Source of the DNA: Typha latifolia
Taxonomy: Eukaryota; Streptophyta; Magnoliopsida; Poales; Typhaceae
NCBI GenBank assembly: GCA_019914945.1
Contig: CM034103.1
Coordinates: forward strand, 10,540,001 to 10,604,000
DNA: 64,000 nt
Reading direction: 5' to 3'
The notes beneath the pieces were generated by a model. That model was not told the DNA's origin. It ran no database searches and saw nothing but the letters and a program-made list of their open reading frames with translations. This document shows positions 1 to 12,500 of this stretch, piece by piece (within the stretch, counting starts at the first letter, position 1; each line of letters begins with the position of its first letter). Position numbers and translations under genes: made by a program.

Positions 1-159
1 TAATAAAAGTTAGGTCTTTTTTTTTTTATGTTGGGAAATATTTTACTATTGTAACCGAGTGTGTACGAGGCTTGCGTCAAAGGATCATTATCTTATTTTT
101 CTTATCAAATTGTGTATCAGATCGTACTCAGCAAAATCTGTGCTTATCGGCTTATATTA

Positions 160-545
160 AGGATGGCAAAAGTTGACCCGACTTGATACCCGAGACAGTA
201 ACTCAACACTTAAACAAGTTTGTGTTTAGTTTAATTGTGTTTAGGTCATAAACGGATCAACTCATCGAATCTGATTATTAAATAGCTCATGTTTGTATTT
301 ATTACCTCAACCCGATTAACACATTTTTGTCTCGACCTGCTAATCCGTTTATAATCCGACTAACTCATTTATGACCTAATTAATCTATTTATTAGATTAA
401 AAAAATCTATTTATAACTCGAATAAACTTATTTATAACTCGAATAAACTCATTTATAAACCCAAATAACTTATAAACAATTAAATATTTTGTACTATCCG
501 ATAACTCGTTTATGATTCATGTAATTTGTTTAATAAATGGGTGTT
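160..545. repeat. Decayed interspersed repeat with repeated 'actcatttatgacc'-like phrases
   Basis: The segment repeats short phrases meaning 'Pu-actcatttat(g/a)ac(c/t)' many times and starts with a 'ggcaaaagttgacccga' phrase. Similar wording occurs near 23290-23490 and 38360-38560. This is typical of old non-autonomous hAT-like elements in plant genomes. No clear terminal repeat or target duplication could be fixed, so the boundaries are approximate. Confidence 0.4.
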
Positions 546-2227
546 GTCAGTGTTTAGAAATTCTGACTAGTTTAATACAGAGTAATCAAGTGAAACTCAG
601 TAACTATATTAAGGAAATCTGCCTAACTACTATTATACCCTCTATAAAGATACCACCTTATTATATTCTAGACTAAATTAATTAGAAATATTAAAATGAG
701 AAAGAATAAAAGGAGTTAAAAAGATGAAAGATGAGATTGAGTAAGAACATTTCAGTCCACTTTTATTAGACTAAAATGATCTTATACCAAGGTTCTCTCC
801 AATTAAGTGTATTTCGATACACTATACATCTTTTATAGACATGAAATTGGATAATAATTAAACTAGTGTTAAGCGTAATCCACCCACCTAATTTTGAGGT
901 CAAATAGAGTTGTGACATGATTCACAACTTGTGCTTATATATCATAATCATGAACTCCTCAGCCCCACATTCTTCCCACTCAATTAGAAATAGTAGGAAG
1001 CTTCGTTTCCAGTTCCAGATCATAAGGCGAACTTGTTGGAAGATGTGAAGCATTAATATTAATATAAAAGCTATTTATGCCTTACAGCCTGAAAGGAAAC
1101 AGCGTGCTCATCTCTAACTAAAGAGAAAGGAAAAGTTAGTGGGTCGCCCATTGGTTTTGGAGTCTATCATCTTTGGTTTGGTTAATTTTAATGTTAATCT
1201 TATCAAGATATTAACATTAATACTGTTCGTACGTATGACAAGGGATTGCTAAACCCACAGTACTCGACACAGGAATAGAATAACTACCAATTGACAAGGG
1301 ATTAACGATAGAGTAATTCTTGGTTCCCCACCCAGAAAAGGTCCTTTAGAGGCATAATTGCAATTTTTCTTTTTTAAACTTTTGATCTAAAGGTATCCAT
1401 GTTGGGTTTTACTTCACTAATTAAATTAGTTTGGATTGAACTCTAGTTCTTATGTGGGCTTTTTCGTGCTATTTAAGAGTGTAGCTAAGCTACTTGAAGA
1501 TAAGAAGAAAAACAATAGAAGAAGAGAAGAGAGTAAGATGATTTCTCTGCACGCAATAAGAGTTTGCGGCTAAAAATTTTTTTAATTGGGATTAAAATGT
1601 AAGGATCTTTTCTAGTATTCTTATTTAAAAATGTTTAGTTTTCTCTATTGAAAGTGCTATCTAAATTTTATAATTTGAAACTATGATTATTAATTTTCAT
1701 ATGGGTTCTTATATTAATTCTCTTGATAGTAAATTTCATGTTATGCTTCGTGGTTTTTGTCTTTAAGAAGAGTCTTCTATATAAATTTGGTGTTCTAGCT
1801 CTCTTTGATTCTTAGTATTATTAAATTACATATCTTTTTTAATTAATATCATTGCTATAGTTTATCATTACGATAGATCTATTGGTAGGAAAGATAGCTT
1901 ATTTTCAGCAATATTCTTGTAATATGAGCAAGTAGGACACATTACTAAGCTACAGCAGTAACTTTGATATAATATTTTAAACTATAGACAAAAAAAAATA
2001 TTTTGATTCTTAATGAAACTAGACAAACTTATTCACCTCAATCAAAGCAAATCAAACAACTCTACTGCTTATAATTTTGCCGATTTTAATAAAGCAATGA
2101 ATCGATACTAACCAATTAGTTATTACAATATTTTTTTATCTATTGATAAATTAAATGGTATATAAGATATTATATATATATATATATGACTAGATTAACT
2201 GATAAGCAAAGTATAATATTTTTAATT

Positions 2228-2250
2228 AGAGAGAGAGAGAGAGAGAGAGA
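2228..2250. repeat. (GA)n microsatellite
   Basis: Uninterrupted GA dinucleotide run seen directly in the sequence. Confidence 0.95.
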
Positions 2251-2509
2251 TTAACATGCTAAACACAAATGTTTTTAATTAGATCACGTTTTTTTATTTC
2301 TACAATCAACTTAATTGCTCTTTGTATATAGTAAACAGGTTGTCTCAAGGTTAGTTGCTTACATGGCTAATAGATAACTTCGCGCTTAATTTGATAAAAT
2401 TAATCCACTTGTTCATTGAGAGATTCGGATTAGTATGTCTGGCCTAATTGTCTCTAAGTCAACTATATTAACAAATATTAGCCTACCAAAAGAGTTTTAA
2501 AAAAAGAAG

Positions 2510-2514
<5 letters not shown>

Positions 2515-2544
<30 letters not shown>
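2515..2544. repeat. (TA)n microsatellite
   Basis: Uninterrupted TA dinucleotide run seen directly. A further short one lies at about 2168-2187. Confidence 0.95.
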
Positions 2545-2548
<4 letters not shown>

Positions 2549-3514
2549 ACACTCGTAATTAGGCTAAAATTCAAGAGTATCTCTCTAAATTTTATTTTTG
2601 TCATTTAATCCTCTTTATATTATTAGTTGGCATATATTAATTTTAATATATAATAACCAAAATATTCTTCTTATGTTTTTTTTTTCTTATAATCTCAATA
2701 TTTCTCACTCATAGAATTTCAAAAAAAAAAATTATAATATAAAAATAATACAATCAAAAGGTTACGGAAACTAGTTAACTAATACCATGGATACCAAACT
2801 CTTTAGTTGTTTTTCTTATTCTAATTTGAAGTTGGAATAAGATATATGGCCTGCTATTCTAGTACTGCAAACAAACATAATAAAATATAGCCCTCCCTTG
2901 AACCATTGATAATAAAATAAATATAACACTTTTTTTATATACATTATCTTATTCTTCATCCAATCAAGGCCATAATAATTTTAATAAAAAGAAAAATTTC
3001 ACATAGAGCATGACAAGAGGATTAAATAACTTGACCTAACTTTGATGCCCTTAAATCTAATAAAGGCGAGAAAAAACTCTGAGAAACATCTCCTGGACAA
3101 CTTCGGCTAAAAGCTCAAGAATGTCTGAGCTAACCTCTATTTTATACTGTAATACTTATGATACTACATATGTAGAGCACTGTTGTGTAATTTTGGAAGA
3201 GTAAAATATATTTCACCCTGAAAAAAAAGAAAAAAGAAACCCAACAAAAAGGAAATAAAAAGAAAAGAAAGTTAAACTAATAGGATTCAACTGTTTAACA
3301 GCAGCAAGGATTAGAAATAGTCAACCACATAATCTAGACTCCAGATAGAGATGAACATTCCTAGTCAACTGTCCAAAGTTCACCGTACGCAAACGCGGAC
3401 ACATGGAAGAAACGAACGTTTCTTGTCAACAACGTTCACACCCTTCAAAATGACTTCCAATCCAACGGGCGGAATTCTTAAAACCATTTCTCCCTTTCCC
3501 ACCTCCCACGTTTA

Positions 3515-3518
<4 letters not shown>

Positions 3519-3549
<31 letters not shown>
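3519..3549 (+). repeat. (TC)n tract in the promoter of the PADRE gene
   Basis: Pure TC dinucleotide run ending 13 bp before a good TATA box and 100 bp before the start codon. Pyrimidine/GAGA-type tracts close to the core promoter are common in plants and may bind BPC/GAGA-binding factors; function here is inferred. Confidence 0.9.
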
Positions 3550-3554
<5 letters not shown>

Positions 3555-3562
3555 GTTCTTCT

Positions 3563-3570
3563 TATAAATA
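3563..3570 (+). promoter_or_regulatory. TATA box (TATAAATA) of the PADRE gene
   Basis: Perfect plant TATA consensus 80 bp upstream of the ATG at 3650, giving an expected transcription start near 3595 and a short leader of about 55 nt. Confidence 0.75.
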
Positions 3571-3649
3571 TACCTCCAATACCCATTCCACTTTCCCAAA
3601 ACTCTCTCATTCTCTTCCATTCTTATTAAATGTCTTCTTCTTCTCATTG

Positions 3650-4171
3650 ATGGGCTCAAAGTTCTCGTCTCACACCGAATCCAGCTCGCAACCGACGGCC
3701 AAAGTAATCGCCGCCGACGGCTCTCTGAAGGAGTACACGGCGCCGACCGCTGCGTCCGCCGTACTTGGCGACGACATCCGTTCCCACTTCCTCTGCAACT
3801 CCGACGCGCTCTACTTCGACGCCGACATCCCCGCGCTGGGCCACCGGGACCGGGTCCAAGTGGGTCAGCTCTACTTCGTGCTCCCGAACGCTAAGCTCGG
3901 CCACGCGCTCACGGGAGTTGACATGGCTGCCCTCGCGGTCAAGGCGAGCTCCGCGCTCGCTTCCCGGAGGCGCGGGGGTAGTAGGAGGGTTATTCGGGTG
4001 ATGCCGGTCGAGGAGATGCACGAGGGAGAAGTCGGCGTCGGTGTGAATAGTTTGACTATCTCGGCGACGACTTCGGGATCTAATAAGAAATCAATGGCGA
4101 AGAAGAGGGTCTATGTGCACGGTAAAGCGCCGTTGAGGACGTTGAGTACTATTCAGGAGGTTGCAGAGTGA
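3650..4171 (+). CDS. PADRE (DUF4228) domain protein
   Basis: Single-exon gene for 173 residues. The start is the ATG at 3650; the codon before it, at 3647, is TTG and not a start. The N-terminus reads MGSKFSS, which fits the N-myristoylation rule (Gly2, Ser6), so membrane attachment is likely. Residues about 15-90 match the DUF4228/PADRE family: a 'K.I..DG.L.EY' strand, then 'LG', 'CNSD.LYFD', and the 'L..GQLYFVLP' strand with 'ALTG.DMAALAVKASSAL' after it. The basic middle (SRRRGGSRRVIRVMP) and low-complexity tail are variable in the family. PADRE proteins are plant-specific, often induced by pathogens and abiotic stress, and have no known enzyme activity. Coding GC is very high compared with the flanks, a feature of many intronless monocot genes. 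A TATA box and a TC tract lie just upstream. Confidence 0.9.
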   Translation: MGSKFSSHTESSSQPTAKVIAADGSLKEYTAPTAASAVLGDDIRSHFLCNSDALYFDADIPALGHRDRVQVGQLYFVLPNAKLGHALTGVDMAALAVKASSALASRRRGGSRRVIRVMPVEEMHEGEVGVGVNSLTISATTSGSNKKSMAKKRVYVHGKAPLRTLSTIQEVAE

Positions 4172-4376
4172 AATAATTCTACAATCTTTTTTTGTTTTAA
4201 TTTAATCTGAGAGTGAAATTTGTACAAGAGCTAAACTTATTACATTTTTTTTGTAATATAAAATAATATTTGGGATGTTATTGGTTATGATCATAGCCCT
4301 CTAAATAAATTAACTAGATTCTAGTTAATAAATGCAGCAATTGATTGAATTCATTAAATTCAATTCATTTTTCCTC

Positions 4377-4377
<1 letters not shown>

Positions 4378-4409
<32 letters not shown>

Positions 4410-4413
4410 TATA
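4378..4413. repeat. (A)n(TA)n microsatellite
   Basis: Adjacent adenine run and TA dinucleotide run, seen directly. Confidence 0.85.
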
Positions 4414-4611
4414 TTTATCCATTACCAATTGTTAAACGCTAACCTCAGACTAGAATAATATATTTTGTCTGGCTGCTTGCCTGCCTACGTAGATGATACG
4501 TGGCAAAACAATCTAAGGCAGGACATGGATCCAAACAACTTCTCTACTTCACCGTAGAATAATATACATTTTCCATTCACAAGCTACACCATAGTGTGTC
4601 ATTTTATTTGA

Positions 4612-5025
4612 GCCGAGCTTTTCGGGTCAACCGGGCTTAAGTATTTGTTTATGGCCCGACCCACCAATCACTAGGACCGGGCTAGAATAGTCTCTAGCAC
4701 GTTACCGCCCGTCGGCCCGCGACCAATCATTCAGCCCAACCCACATTTTAGCTATTTTTAGAATTTTTTTACTATTAGCTTATTTTTAAAAAAATATTTA
4801 TATTTGTCTATTTAAAATAATAATAGTAAATTAAAAAATTTTAAATGTGTTTTTAAAAAAATATAAAATGGTACAGTACCAAAATTTTAGTTGGTTTCTA
4901 CTGTAGCAGAACGGGCGAGCTTCCGGGCCGGGTTGGAAGGGCTGGCCCGTGCCGCCCATGGGTAGATCAAGCTCGGGCCGGGCCGAGCACAGGCGAGCTG
5001 GGCCGTTTGATCACGTCTAACTATA
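4612..5025. mobile_element. Putative non-autonomous element with GC-rich ends and AT-rich core
   Basis: Both ends are dense in GGCCCG/CGGGCC phrases (4612-4735 and 4908-5015), while the core at 4745-4880 is almost pure A/T. This organisation, with 'gggccgggccgagc' near one end, is known from small hAT-like elements common in plants. I could not fix terminal inverted repeats or a target duplication, so boundaries and class are tentative. Confidence 0.45.
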
Positions 5026-6528
5026 CTTGACTTTTAGAGATCCCCTATACTTTTTTAGGTTATAATGTCCTCCCTAAATTTTTAACAAATTTTTATGTCA
5101 CCCTTCCATTAATGTACCGTCAAAAAAATTATACTAGTTAGCTTACGTGACACAGTCATATCAATATCAGACATAATTAACTTCAAATAACCTAAATACT
5201 TTTATAACCCTTGTTTGACCATTAAATTAAATTAAGATAAAAGAATATATATTGATATAACTTAATTTTTCAATCCTTGTCAATCTCTTCCTTATAATCT
5301 CTTCCTCTCAATCCTTGTCAATCATTTCTATCATCATTCTTCCAACATTTTGCCTCTCCTAATAACTATCTCTATGAATTCCTTTATACTTATTGCTTTG
5401 ATATCAATAATTAATGGGTAAATCTTTTCTTTTGTTCTTATTTATTTATTTATTTATTTAAGGGCTAGAGAGCAGTATTCTTCTGGTGACAATAAAAGTT
5501 ATGCAATCAAGGATAAAAACCAAAGCTATCATCCTATCAAACATTATAGTGTTTCTTTTCCAAGAAACCATTAATCATGGTGATAATAAAAGATTCTGTT
5601 AAACTTTAAATCAAACAGAAACAATAAATTTCCAATTTCAAAAGGAAAATCCAACAATCTCACAGTCAAGATCACAAAGCATAAAAAAAAAAAAAAAAAA
5701 AACCCTCTAGTCTAGGCCCTGTGCCAATGTAATTTGGATAAAACCCTACTTGATCATCACCAATATTATTAACCCATTTAACTTCATTCAACTGACATAA
5801 ACTAAACTGGTCGAGTTCAGGTTAAGCTGTAATTCAGTAAATAAGTTCGATTACTTAAGTATTAACCAACTAACTCAACCCCTAACAAACAATACCATAA
5901 TTACACAAGGCCTGCTACTAAGCAAGTAAACAAAACCATTTTCTTATAGAAATGAGCTGGTTCAGATTGGATCCAGATGTATCATAGCCAAGAACAAAGT
6001 TCTATCGAAGTCGGAGGATAGACCAATCTTTTCAACGCAACAAAAATAAATACTGGTCCAAATTCAGCCATGTATTGCAGCAGTTCACCTGTACAAATAA
6101 CTTCTACTTTCCCTGAATACTTTCTAAATTTGAGAAAAAAAAATTCCCCTTTTCTACTGCTACTCTTTGCAGAATCATAAGAAAAGAAAAGAATTTAGGT
6201 AAAGAGTGAACGAAGATTTTGTGATACAATATTGAAGCTTTTCTTGTAAATATAGATTGCATTTCTGTATAGACAAGCATCCTTGTGAATTAAATTCTAA
6301 CTGTACAGGATCATTCTAAAGAAATTCTAAGAGAAAATACATCATGTATTGCTGAAATGTAGCTGGGAGACCCTCTTACTATGAACGGATTTTACAATCC
6401 ATGTGCTATCTGGAGTACACCACAAGTATGAACTTCCACTTCAAAAGATGCAATGATACAAGAAGGGCCGCAGGGCATACCAGAGATAGGAGTTGTTTGT
6501 GGACTTGTTTGAAGTGGGTAGGTAATGT

Positions 6529-9500
6529 CTACTCCCTCTCTCTTGCATGTCGTTCTTCCTCTATCTCTGTTAATTCTTCATCATTGCCCCGCTTTCCTGC
6601 TTGTTCCTTCCAGAAGGCGACCAGCTTCTTCAAGCGTACAACTTCTTTTGAGCAGACATTCTTGCTTGTATCATTTACAATACACCGTACCCTTGATGCA
6701 TACCTTCATGTACAACACAAGTAAAAATCTGGTCACATTTTTTGGACAAACAACTACAAGATGCTAAAAGGACAGGAAGAAACTCAGAATAATTTGGCAA
6801 ATTAATTATTACATTGAAAGAAACACTATGCAGATACTACAAGCATGTTCAGTATGATATCCGTATGGTCCATAGTATGGACCATATGGGATGATGATGA
6901 GATGATACTTGAAGCAACTTTATAGATAGTTTAGAATGCGCAAGGAAATGTAAGGAAATTAATAGAGTAACTATTTGTGAAGAAATATGTTCAATAGTTG
7001 ACCTATCTGAATCAACTTGATTAATCTCTGAGTAGTCTACGAATGTTGAACAATTTTAAAACTGACATGACAATAATTTCACCATACTTAAACTCTATGT
7101 AAGATTCAGTCTTTTTTGAAAACCCTATATTAGTTTTTATTAACTAAACAGGATATATAAATATCAACTGCACCAAGAATAAGGGCATATTTAAGTAATT
7201 GATCAATCAAACTGAAAAAACTTGGTACGCTGCAAAAAGGAGCTATATTTGTCTGAAGAGATCAGTCTAATAAAAGAAAAAGTATTGCGTGAATTCTAAA
7301 TTGACTTTAAAAGTGTAATCCTGAAAAACATCTGAGAAGATTAAATTAAGGGAATGAAAGGAGCACATACATGAGCGAATTATAAGTTTCGTCCAAGTTT
7401 GACTCAGCCGGGGACACATTCACAAACATTAGAGTCTTGGCATTTCCCCCAAGAGAGTCACTCATAAGCATGGTCAATTTGTGGTTCCTATATGGTATAT
7501 GTTGTCCATCTGAGGATAAAGCACTGATAACATCTCCAAGAGCAGAAAGAGATTTATTGATACTTTGGGCTTCTTTCAACTGTTTTCCAGCTGAACCAGA
7601 CTTCTTCACTCTTTCAGAACCAGCAAGATCTACAAAACTAAGCTGCCAAAATATCATAAAAGAATGTCAGCCCTTGCTTGACAAAAATCTGATTAATAGG
7701 TTGAATCTCTCTATTTGAATTTGAAAAAGCGTATTAATAATAAAAGCAATACCATTGAAGTATAATAGTTGGACTTTTCTAAGGTTCCTTTGCTACATTC
7801 TTTTCATTAGATATCAGCTGATATCCAATGTGAAACATGAAAATGAACTAGTTACTAAGATTGATTGTCCAGATAGACAACCAAAAATATAGAATCCACA
7901 CAATGGTTAGAAATAGCTTTCTTTTTTCAGTCATATGAAGGTGCTGCAGTACATGATTATGAAATAAGTGAATAAGGCCTCCATACAGAATGCCAAAAAT
8001 AATAATACACAACTATATATTTTTATAGGGAGATTCGATTATCATAAGAATGTGAACAACACTAATCACATCTAGTAATGTAGTCACCAGTCACTGACTA
8101 CGTCTCCAGCTGTTTTTTCTTGATTCTTAGAAGTTGGTAATTTAGGTTTTCTGATAAATCTCTAAATAATAATACACAACTATATATTTTTATAGGGAGA
8201 TTCGATTATCATAAGAATGTGAACAACACTAATCACATCTAGTAAAGTAGTCACCAGAGTCACTGACTACTTCTCCAGCTATTTTTATGTTGTCTAATTT
8301 TTCTTGATTCTTAGAAGTTGGTAATTTAGGTTTTCTGATAAATCTCTAAATAATATACTTGATTTATCGCAAAAGTACTATTAATTTGTTCTTCATGCAT
8401 GAGCTTTTCAAATTTTTTTCTTGAGAATTTGTAAATTTGCACCTAGAAATATGTTTATTACATGTTAAATTTTGAATCTAACAGAGAGACCAGAAAACGT
8501 GTTACATTTTTTCTATTTGAAGAATGTTAACATACATGATAAGGTCTAAACAGTTGCAGGAGAATTATGCTAGCTTGTTTATTTATCCTACCTTTCCTCT
8601 AGCAAGAGACTGAGTTTGAAGATTGGTACTTTCAATGATGATTGAAAGAATAAAGTGTGATCTTGAACTTTCATCATTCATATTAGTCCCGGAAGTATGT
8701 CGTTGCTCGGATCCTCTCAATATAATAGCTTTTAGTTCTTCATAGTTTGCAATTTGGACAACAGTCGCATTCTCAATGGAAACCATGCCCTGTAAGAAAG
8801 AAAGGGAAATAGTGACAAATTTGAGAAACCAATACAATACATATTCAAAACCACGTGAATCTTGACAAAAAGGCATAACGTTTTGGAATGCTTAAGGCAA
8901 ACATATTCGTGAAAATTTCATTGTCCATGCATATATTTTTTTGCAAATATATCCCTATATTCCTAATAAACTACTTTCTGTTCTAAACAAGATAAAATAA
9001 CAGAATTAGATAACACAGCTAATAGTTAATTGAAGTTTACCCTGGAATCCTTCTTGATTTCCAATTTAGAGCGCTGTGCATTTTTAGGAAGTAAGAGGTC
9101 CATCAAAGTATCTTGATAAAGCTCTACCATATAAACCTGCATATCCAATAGGAAGTCTTAGACTAGAAATAGATATAAAAGAATGAGTGGGCGTTACCAT
9201 TTGGAAAGAACAAACTGAGAGCCGAAAAAAGTAAAGCATTGCTTGTGAATTAGTCAGTGCCAGTTATACCATCGTCATATTATTAGGCACAGTAGAAGAC
9301 AACAACAAATTCAAAAAGGGTGTACTAATTATGCAAAAAAACTGAAAAGGGTCTCCAAAGTTACAAAAATAATTGAACAAGCACAAAACAACGATACCAG
9401 TAGCAGCTTGCAACAAATCAATTATATAGATCATTTTCCTCAAGAACATAATTGAATCATTGCAAAAAGATTATTACGTTTCTTTCTTACTCACCTTTAA

Positions 9501-12500
9501 TGAAAATGAATATTTGCTGCTATCACGCTTTATCACTTTAAAAAGTTCAGCAGTTGCTCTTGGAGTGAGACCAGGGTTGCTTTCTGAACCATAAATAGTA
9601 AAAGTCTTCCCAGAACCCGTTTGACCGTAAGCAAATATACAAACATTATAACCATCTACAGCAGATTGCACGAGATACTGCATAACAATTATAAATGAAG
9701 TCAAACACCCACATACATCATAAATGCACATGATACATGAAAAGGCCTAATTTATGCGGAGATATGAACTATGACAACCGACATTATTTTAGAAGATTAA
9801 AATCAAATTTCAGAAATGAATTACCTTTGTGTCTTCAAATACTTCATCTTGAGAAGCATCTTGATCAAAAACACGATCATATATATGTTGCTTCGACTTA
9901 TCGTCTTTCCACGGATGCGCAACTGTGAATTCATCTTGACTTACGAGTACATTCTTTTCCCTTTCAACAATTTCCTTCTCATTTAAAGGACGCAAACGAC
10001 AAAAAACTCTTATTTTTCCCTTCATATCTGTGAAGTTAAAGAGTTATGTACTGAAATAGTTTGTTAACAGTATATAAAATTATAAATGTAAGTAAACTTA
10101 TGATATCAACATTAATTTGTGAGCAAACCTTCAATTGTGTTGTAATATCGTTTACGCAGGACTTGCTCTTCCTTATAAAGTGTTTCTAGTTCAACCAACT
10201 GTGCTCCTTGTTTCTTTATAATAGCAGCCGTCTGCTCATTCTTCTTATCAATTTCCTATAACAGTTCCATATGGATTCATACAAGTTGTTAAAGATCTTG
10301 ATAGTATGGTAAACACACTGAATCTTGAAATTTTGTTCATATAACATGTGAAATATATACCGCTTTAAATTCTCTTAGTTCGTCTAGCTCTTTTACGTAG
10401 GTTTGAAGTGTATCGAGTTCAGTATTCCTCATAGTAAGAGTAGATTCAGCAATTGATAAAGCTTGCGAAGTATTTTCCAGCTTCTGCTCCAATTCTGCTA
10501 TTCGTGCCTTTTGTTTTCTACATTCCTCCTCATACTTTTTCTCAATTGCACACTTCTGCATTTCATAGCCAAAGAAACATCAATCAGCATCAATTTATAG
10601 CTTCAAAAGAGCAAAACAAAATTAAGAAAAGTTGGACTAGATAAAAGCTATAAAGTCACTACAGGATGTAGCAAATATAAGGGCGGTACATGTAACCAAT
10701 ATTGAATAATGGACTAAGACTAAGATATAAGAATGGCAAATTCAATTCAAAGTTATCTACATAAACACAGACCTCGTCGCTCTTTATTCTATCTAATCTT
10801 TGAACCTTCTGTTCAAGCAAGGATTTTTCCATTAGCAGCTTCTTAGTGGTTTCTTTCAAAGCATGCAACTCTTGTGTACATGCCTTCAAATCCTCCTGAA
10901 TCTTGCTCGACATCTATATACAAAAGAGAAAAGAAAAGAAAAAAGAATTCACTAAGTCCCGAACTCATTTTGTATGAAATCTAAAGTGACCTGCACAACA
11001 TGCCCTATGCTGAAGCTAGTCAGCTAATTAAAACTCTAATGTACGGAAACTTACCTGGTTGTCACCATAGTTATTTGTTATATTCGCCATCATTACAGAA
11101 TTACCGGATCCAACTGCCTGTTTGTCATTGCTATCTGATGAAAAATGCCCTTGAGTGCTAATTCTTGCTAACCTGGTCTCCAGCCTACCTTTTTCCAGCA
11201 ATGCAGCCTAATGAATAACATTGAGAAATAGAGGACATGAAGTAATTTCTAAGGCATGATGACATTAAAGAGTGTTGTAAAAAAGGAATGTTAGACCTAC
11301 TAGCTGCAGGTCTGCAGCTGTACCTGCAAAGCAAAACCTTTTTCATCACATTGTGATTTAAGCTTATCACGGTCACCTATTACTTCTTTTAAGTTTTTCC
11401 TTTCAGACTGCAAAGTATCTCTTAGCGCTTCCAATTCTTCTTGTATCTCTCTTTCTTGTGTCTGCTTTGAACGTAGTTCTTCCAGCACCTAGAAAGCATT
11501 TAAAGAAGCTTAATTCCTCAAGAGAAAGTGGTAGAACTTTTGGCAGTTCATTTGAAAATCTTCTAGCAGGACTTAATTGAAGAACTTTGCAGGTAAAATT
11601 TAGAAATATTGAACAATGATATGCAAATTGATGAGTAGAATTATACTAGATTAGAATCAAAAGGCCAAAAAGAGATACATATAGAAACAGCTATATATAA
11701 TGCAGATAGTAATCAATAGATATAAAGAGATGAACAGCTACATATACAGATATGTACTCGAGTACTATCACATGTTACAACAACCTTTTCAGTCTCTGGA
11801 GTTTATGATGCGAGCACACATCCACATAAGCTTCTAGATATTGGAAGACAATTTTACATAACAATGACATAACTTCAACAATGTCACTGAAACCTTTTAT
11901 GATTAATTATGATGATTGACGATGCTAAAAAGAATCATGTCAAATGGAATTTCCACTAGTCTGCATACTTTCCCTATGATAGACGGAAAATATGCAAGGT
12001 CAAAAGTTGCATGATCTTTATCGAGCACTTGTGCTTTCTTTGATCTTTTACTGCAATCAAAGCAGCCAAGTCCAGAAAGAACTCGACAGTTGGTTAACTC
12101 CATTGTGCTTCTCTGTAACCTTGATTTTGTTTATTTTCCTGCAGATTTGAGCTTTGTCGTACTTATTGCATTTATGAGATGTACTATCAGGTTGTCCATA
12201 TGCATCACAACATCAAGAGCTTCATTGTCATCATTTATAGGAAGCTTAAGAAAGATGATAACCTTGAACTATAAGAACCTAAATAAAAAGTATGCCATCA
12301 GTCAAGCTATACTTACCCGATCTGCATTTCTTTGAGATTCTTCAACAGCTTTTGATAAATCTTGGACACGTTTTTCATATATTTCTAGGCTTGGGGGCTT
12401 AATTGTTTGAGAAATATTGCTCTGAATAGATCCACCACCAGCAGAACGTGCTTTCGAATATCTACGCAGCATTACATCATTTATATGTGTTTGAAGAGCA

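Larger units (their letters stand above)
1..3500. other. Gene-free AT-rich 5' flank
   Basis: No reading frame of protein-like composition was found on either strand. The stretch is AT-rich with homopolymer runs, a decayed repeat near 160-540, a (GA)n run near 2228-2250 and a (TA)n run near 2515-2544. Around 1470-1560 a short TATTTAAG box is followed by purine-rich sequence, which could be an LTR leader relic, but nothing else supports this. Confidence 0.6.
4172..6528. other. Intergenic stretch between the PADRE gene and the KCBP gene
   Basis: The two genes converge, so both 3' ends lie here. It holds a poly(A)/(TA)n junction near 4377-4420, a GC-ended repeat at 4612-5025 and AT-rich sequence with no supported gene. 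The KCBP 3'-UTR occupies the right part, probably down to about 6150-6250. Confidence 0.6.

Noticed and set aside
2160..2560. CRISPR-like or satellite array suggested by clustered simple repeats
   Set aside because: These are only separate GA and TA dinucleotide runs without spacers or unit structure; the genome is a plant's.
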